A DNA stretch of 64,000 nt from Paenarthrobacter nitroguajacolicus (GTDB lineage Bacteria; Actinomycetota; Actinomycetes; Actinomycetales; Micrococcaceae), in assembly GCF_007786235.1 (NCBI RefSeq), contig NZ_VNFK01000013.1, forward strand, positions 62,001 through 126,000, in the 5' to 3' direction. The notes beneath the pieces were generated by a model, which was given only the letters and a program-made list of their open reading frames with translations, was not told the origin of the DNA and made no database searches. This document shows positions 61,230-64,000 of the stretch, piece after piece. How positions within the stretch are numbered: the stretch's first letter is position 1; each line of letters opens with the position of its first letter. Position numbers and translations under genes: made by a program.

Positions 61230-62842
61230 ACACGATGGTCCCAGCAGTCAATGTCGAAGCCCTGAAGGACACCACGCTTCTCAACATGGGAATTTTCGCC
61301 CTGTTCGTCGCAGTTACCATGGTGATTGTTTTCAGAGCCAGCCGAAATAACAAAACCGCAGCAGACTACTACGCCGCCGGACGATCGTTCACCGGCTCCC
61401 AAAACGGCACGGCGATTGCCGGTGACTATCTCTCCGCGGCATCGTTCCTCGGCATCACCGGCGCTATCGCCATTAACGGGTACGACGGCTTCCTGTACTC
61501 CATCGGCTTCCTGGTTGCCTGGCTTGTGGCCCTGTTGCTTGTGGCCGAACTGCTGCGCAACACCGGCAAGTTCACCATGGCGGATGTCTTGTCGTTCCGC
61601 CTGCGTCAGCGTCCTGTCCGCATTGCGGCAGCACTGTCCACCCTCGCTGTCTGCTTCTTCTACCTTCTGGCCCAGATGGCCGGTGCAGGCAGCCTGATCT
61701 CGCTCCTGCTGGGAATCAGCGACTGGGGCGGTCAAGCCCTGGTGATTATCGTCGTCGGCGCCTTGATGATCATGTACGTGCTCATCGGTGGCATGAAGGG
61801 CACCACCTGGGTGCAGATCATCAAAGCAATCCTGCTGATCGCCGGTGCTGCGGTCATGACGGCCATGGTGCTTGCGATCTATGGCTTCAACCTGTCCAGC
61901 CTCCTGGGTTCCGCAGCTGAGGCCGCCAACAACCCTGCCGTGCTCAACCCGGGCCTCCAGTACGGCAAGTCGGATACTTCGAAGCTGGACTTCATGTCCC
62001 TGGGCTTGGCCTTGGTCCTGGGAACAGCCGCGCTGCCACACGTCCTGATGCGCTTCTATACGGTTCCCACGGCGAAGGAAGCGCGCAAGTCGGTTGTCTG
62101 GGCCATCTGGCTGATCGGTCTGTTCTACCTCTTCACGTTGGTACTGGGCTACGGTGCAGCGGCCCTGGTGGGTGCGGAGACCATCAAGTCCGCACCCGGC
62201 GGCGTCAACTCGGCTGCCCCGCTGCTGGCCTTCCACCTGGGCGGTCCGCTTCTTCTTGGCTTCATCTCGGCGGTGGCATTCGCCACCATCCTGGCGGTGG
62301 TGGCCGGCCTGACCATTACGGCGGCGGCATCGTTCGCCCACGACATCTACGCGAATGTCATCTCCAAGGGCAAGGCCGACGCAACCACCGAGGTCAAGGT
62401 CGCACGGCGCACCGTAGTGGTGATCGGTGTCCTTGCCATCCTCGGTGGCATCTTCGCCAACGGTCAGAACGTGGCCTTCCTGGTGGCACTCGCCTTCGCT
62501 GTCGCAGCATCCGCGAACTTGCCCACCATTGTCTACTCCTTGTTCTGGAAGAAGTTCACCACGCAGGGAGCGGTCTGGAGCATGTACGGCGGCTTGGCTG
62601 CTGCCATCCTGCTGATCACTTTCTCACCCGTGGTCTCCGGTGCCAAGACGTCCATGATCCCGGGAGCCAACTTCGCGTTCTTCCCGCTGAGCAACCCCGG
62701 TATCGTCTCCATCCCGTTGGCCTTCTTCCTGGGCTGGCTCGGAACCGTGCTGGACAAGCGGCGTGAAGATCCTGCCAAGCAGGCGGAGATGGAGGTGCGT
62801 TCCCTGACCGGCGTCGGTGCCGAAAAGGCCGTAGACCACTAG
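61226..62842 (+). CDS. actP: Cation/acetate symporter
   Basis: 538 residues, about thirteen helices. An SSS family acetate/monocarboxylate permease: DYYAAGRSFTGSQNGTAIAG and DYLSAASFLGITGAIAINGY match ActP, as do LGTAALPHVLMRFYTVPTAK and ATILAVVAGLTITAAASFAH. It probably takes up acetate and related short acids with sodium. It overlaps the DUF485 gene by 4 bp. The minus-strand module at 57-58 kb is a shorter paralogue. The LytS/LytTR pair between the modules may control both. A terminator hairpin follows. Confidence 0.93.
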   Translation: MNTMVPAVNVEALKDTTLLNMGIFALFVAVTMVIVFRASRNNKTAADYYAAGRSFTGSQNGTAIAGDYLSAASFLGITGAIAINGYDGFLYSIGFLVAWLVALLLVAELLRNTGKFTMADVLSFRLRQRPVRIAAALSTLAVCFFYLLAQMAGAGSLISLLLGISDWGGQALVIIVVGALMIMYVLIGGMKGTTWVQIIKAILLIAGAAVMTAMVLAIYGFNLSSLLGSAAEAANNPAVLNPGLQYGKSDTSKLDFMSLGLALVLGTAALPHVLMRFYTVPTAKEARKSVVWAIWLIGLFYLFTLVLGYGAAALVGAETIKSAPGGVNSAAPLLAFHLGGPLLLGFISAVAFATILAVVAGLTITAAASFAHDIYANVISKGKADATTEVKVARRTVVVIGVLAILGGIFANGQNVAFLVALAFAVAASANLPTIVYSLFWKKFTTQGAVWSMYGGLAAAILLITFSPVVSGAKTSMIPGANFAFFPLSNPGIVSIPLAFFLGWLGTVLDKRREDPAKQAEMEVRSLTGVGAEKAVDH

Positions 62843-62864
62843 GACAGCGGTTCCACGAAGCACA

Positions 62865-62903
62865 CAAGGGCTCCTCCTGCGTCAATCGCAGTAGGAGCCC
62901 TTG
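62865..62903. terminator. Bidirectional terminator after actP
   Basis: CAAGGGCTCCTCCTGCG pairs with CGCAGTAGGAGCCCTTG (16 of 17) around TCAAT, between the convergent actP and PHP genes. Confidence 0.8.
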
Positions 62904-62929
62904 CTGTCCTTGGAGCTCTATCCCATGGG

Positions 62930-63949
62930 CTACTTCTTCAGGCTGAGCCATTCCGTCAGCTGTTTCAGCGGCCAGGTAGTGACGATCCGTTCCTTCGGCA
63001 CTCCGAGGGCTTCGGCCCGTGCCGCACCGTACTGGAGGAAGTCGAGTTGGCCAGGAGCATGGGCGTCGCTGTCGATGCTGAAGAGGCATCCCGCTTCCAG
63101 GGCCATGTTGATGAGGTTGTCCGGCGGATCCTGCCGTTCGGGCCGGGAATTGATTTCGACGGCGACTCCCCACTCGGCGCACTCCTTGAACACCTTGGCG
63201 GCGTCGAACTCAGACTCAGGCCGAGTCCCACGCGATCCTTGGACGAGACGGCCGGTGCAGTGCCCCAGGACATTGGTATGGGGATCGCTGATACCACCAA
63301 GCATCCTGGTGGTCATGGTCTTCTTGTCGGCGCGAAGCTTGGAATGGACGCTGGCCACCACTACATCCAACTGGTCCAACATGTCCGGTGTCTGGTCCAG
63401 TGTTCCGTCCTCGAGGATGTCCACTTCGATGCCCTTGAGCAGCGTGAATCCATCCTGGGAAGAATTGATGCCCTCCACCACACCCAGTTGTTTCTCAAGC
63501 CGTTCAACACTGAGGCCGTTGGCGATGGTGAGATTGGGGGAGTGGTCCGTGAGGGCCAGGTATTCGCGGCCGAGTGTCCGTGCGGCGGCCACCATGGATT
63601 CGATGGGGGAGCCGCCGTCGGACCAGTTGCTATGGCTGTGCAGGTCTCCCCGCAAGGCTGACCTCAGGGTGTCACCGCCTGATGCCAAGGCTTCTGTACC
63701 CCGCTCCCGAAGATCCGCCAGATAGTCCGGGACCTTGTCTTCCAGTGCCTGCGTAATGACCTCGGCGCTGCGGTTCCCCACGCCTTTGATTCCGGCAAGC
63801 CTGCCGGCCCGTATGAGCTTCAGCAGCTCGTCGGGCGGTAGCTGCCGAACGGCGTCGGCAGCTTTGCGGAAGGCCTGGACCTTGAAAGCAGGGGCTTGGC
63901 TTCGTTCCAGCCAGAAGGAAATTTCGTCGAGCGCCTCGATGGGATCCAT
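62930..63949 (-). CDS. PHP-domain phosphoesterase with helix-hairpin-helix N-terminus
   Basis: 339 residues. The first 90 hold a helix-hairpin-helix (LAGIKGVGNRSAEVITQALE) like the start of DNA polymerase X. The PHP domain follows with its metal ligands in place: GDLHSHSNWSDGG, LALTDHSPN, LKGIEVDILEDG, VVASVHSKL, VLGHCTGRL and SIDSDAHAPGQ. In bacterial PolX the same PHP unit is a 3'-5' exonuclease and AP endonuclease. Here the polymerase palm and finger domains are missing, so it is a stand-alone nuclease or phosphatase, perhaps in DNA repair or histidinol-phosphate-like hydrolysis. The start at MDPIEALDE was preferred over a GTG 15 bases upstream. Confidence 0.85.
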   Translation of the reverse strand: MDPIEALDEISFWLERSQAPAFKVQAFRKAADAVRQLPPDELLKLIRAGRLAGIKGVGNRSAEVITQALEDKVPDYLADLRERGTEALASGGDTLRSALRGDLHSHSNWSDGGSPIESMVAAARTLGREYLALTDHSPNLTIANGLSVERLEKQLGVVEGINSSQDGFTLLKGIEVDILEDGTLDQTPDMLDQLDVVVASVHSKLRADKKTMTTRMLGGISDPHTNVLGHCTGRLVQGSRGTRPESEFDAAKVFKECAEWGVAVEINSRPERQDPPDNLINMALEAGCLFSIDSDAHAPGQLDFLQYGAARAEALGVPKERIVTTWPLKQLTEWLSLKK

Positions 63950-64000
63950 GGCTCCATGATCCACGAACCAGGCGCACCATCAACAGTGGGCAGTGTTGAT

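Overview
The window is high-GC chromosomal DNA from an actinobacterium. The best fit is the family Micrococcaceae, near Arthrobacter/Paenarthrobacter. This rests on gene content and order (glyS, dusB, dgt, dnaG and tRNA-Asn; rpsB-tsf-pyrH-frr-cdsA-DivIVA), frequent GTG starts, a SAM-IV riboswitch (an actinobacterial class) and MetX/MetY methionine synthesis. No transposase, integrase, phage structural gene, CRISPR array or replication origin was seen. Identifications were made by reading motifs; no database search was run. Start codons were chosen mainly from Shine-Dalgarno spacing.

Layout. 1-2.8 kb: end of a sugar-binding ABC lipoprotein, a LacI regulator and a Gfo/Idh/MocA dehydrogenase. 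2.8-6.2 kb: a LysR regulator divergent from tdh-kbl, which convert threonine to glycine. 6.2-9.4 kb: a frameshifted ATPase, a DAO-type FAD oxidoreductase and hutI. 9.5-18.7 kb: a secreted GH101 endo-alpha-N-acetylgalactosaminidase divergent from a five-gene operon (SIS isomerase, ROK kinase, PfkB kinase, class II aldolase, DeoR regulator). This reads as a locus for using O-glycans and N-acetylgalactosamine. 18.7-28.5 kb: a phosphatase, a CPBP protease, a VOC protein, metY, a SAM-IV riboswitch with metX, a SHOCT protein, an AlkZ-like protein, an SGNH hydrolase, an esterase, an S4 protein and a transporter.

28.6-38.9 kb: housekeeping genes glyS, dusB, dgt and dnaG, with a GNAT protein, a bicovalent flavin oxidase, a YibE/F protein and a tandem pair of identical tRNA-Asn genes. 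38.9-48.7 kb: membrane and envelope genes, including a hydrolase paired with an MprF-like lipid aminoacyltransferase that carries a dead rhomboid-like domain, an MFS pump, a CDP-alcohol phosphatidyltransferase and a GT4 glycosyltransferase. 48.7-56.1 kb: a CAT-anticodon tRNA, a glutaryl-CoA-dehydrogenase-like enzyme, an M23 peptidase and the rpsB-tsf-pyrH-frr-cdsA cluster. 56.1-62.9 kb: a LytS/LytTR two-component system between two acetate-type sodium:solute symporter modules. 62.9-64 kb: a PHP-domain phosphoesterase.

The least explained signal is a family of intergenic repeats with a CTCTCTCRC core and a spacing of exactly 32 bp. It occurs at three separate places (about 6.1, 7.0 and 60.7 kb) with different filler sequence. 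Other notable points are the GH101/GalNAc locus with a layered operator region, the pseudo-rhomboid fusion with its partner hydrolase, a frameshift inside the P-loop of an ATPase, and several strong palindromes that look like operators.
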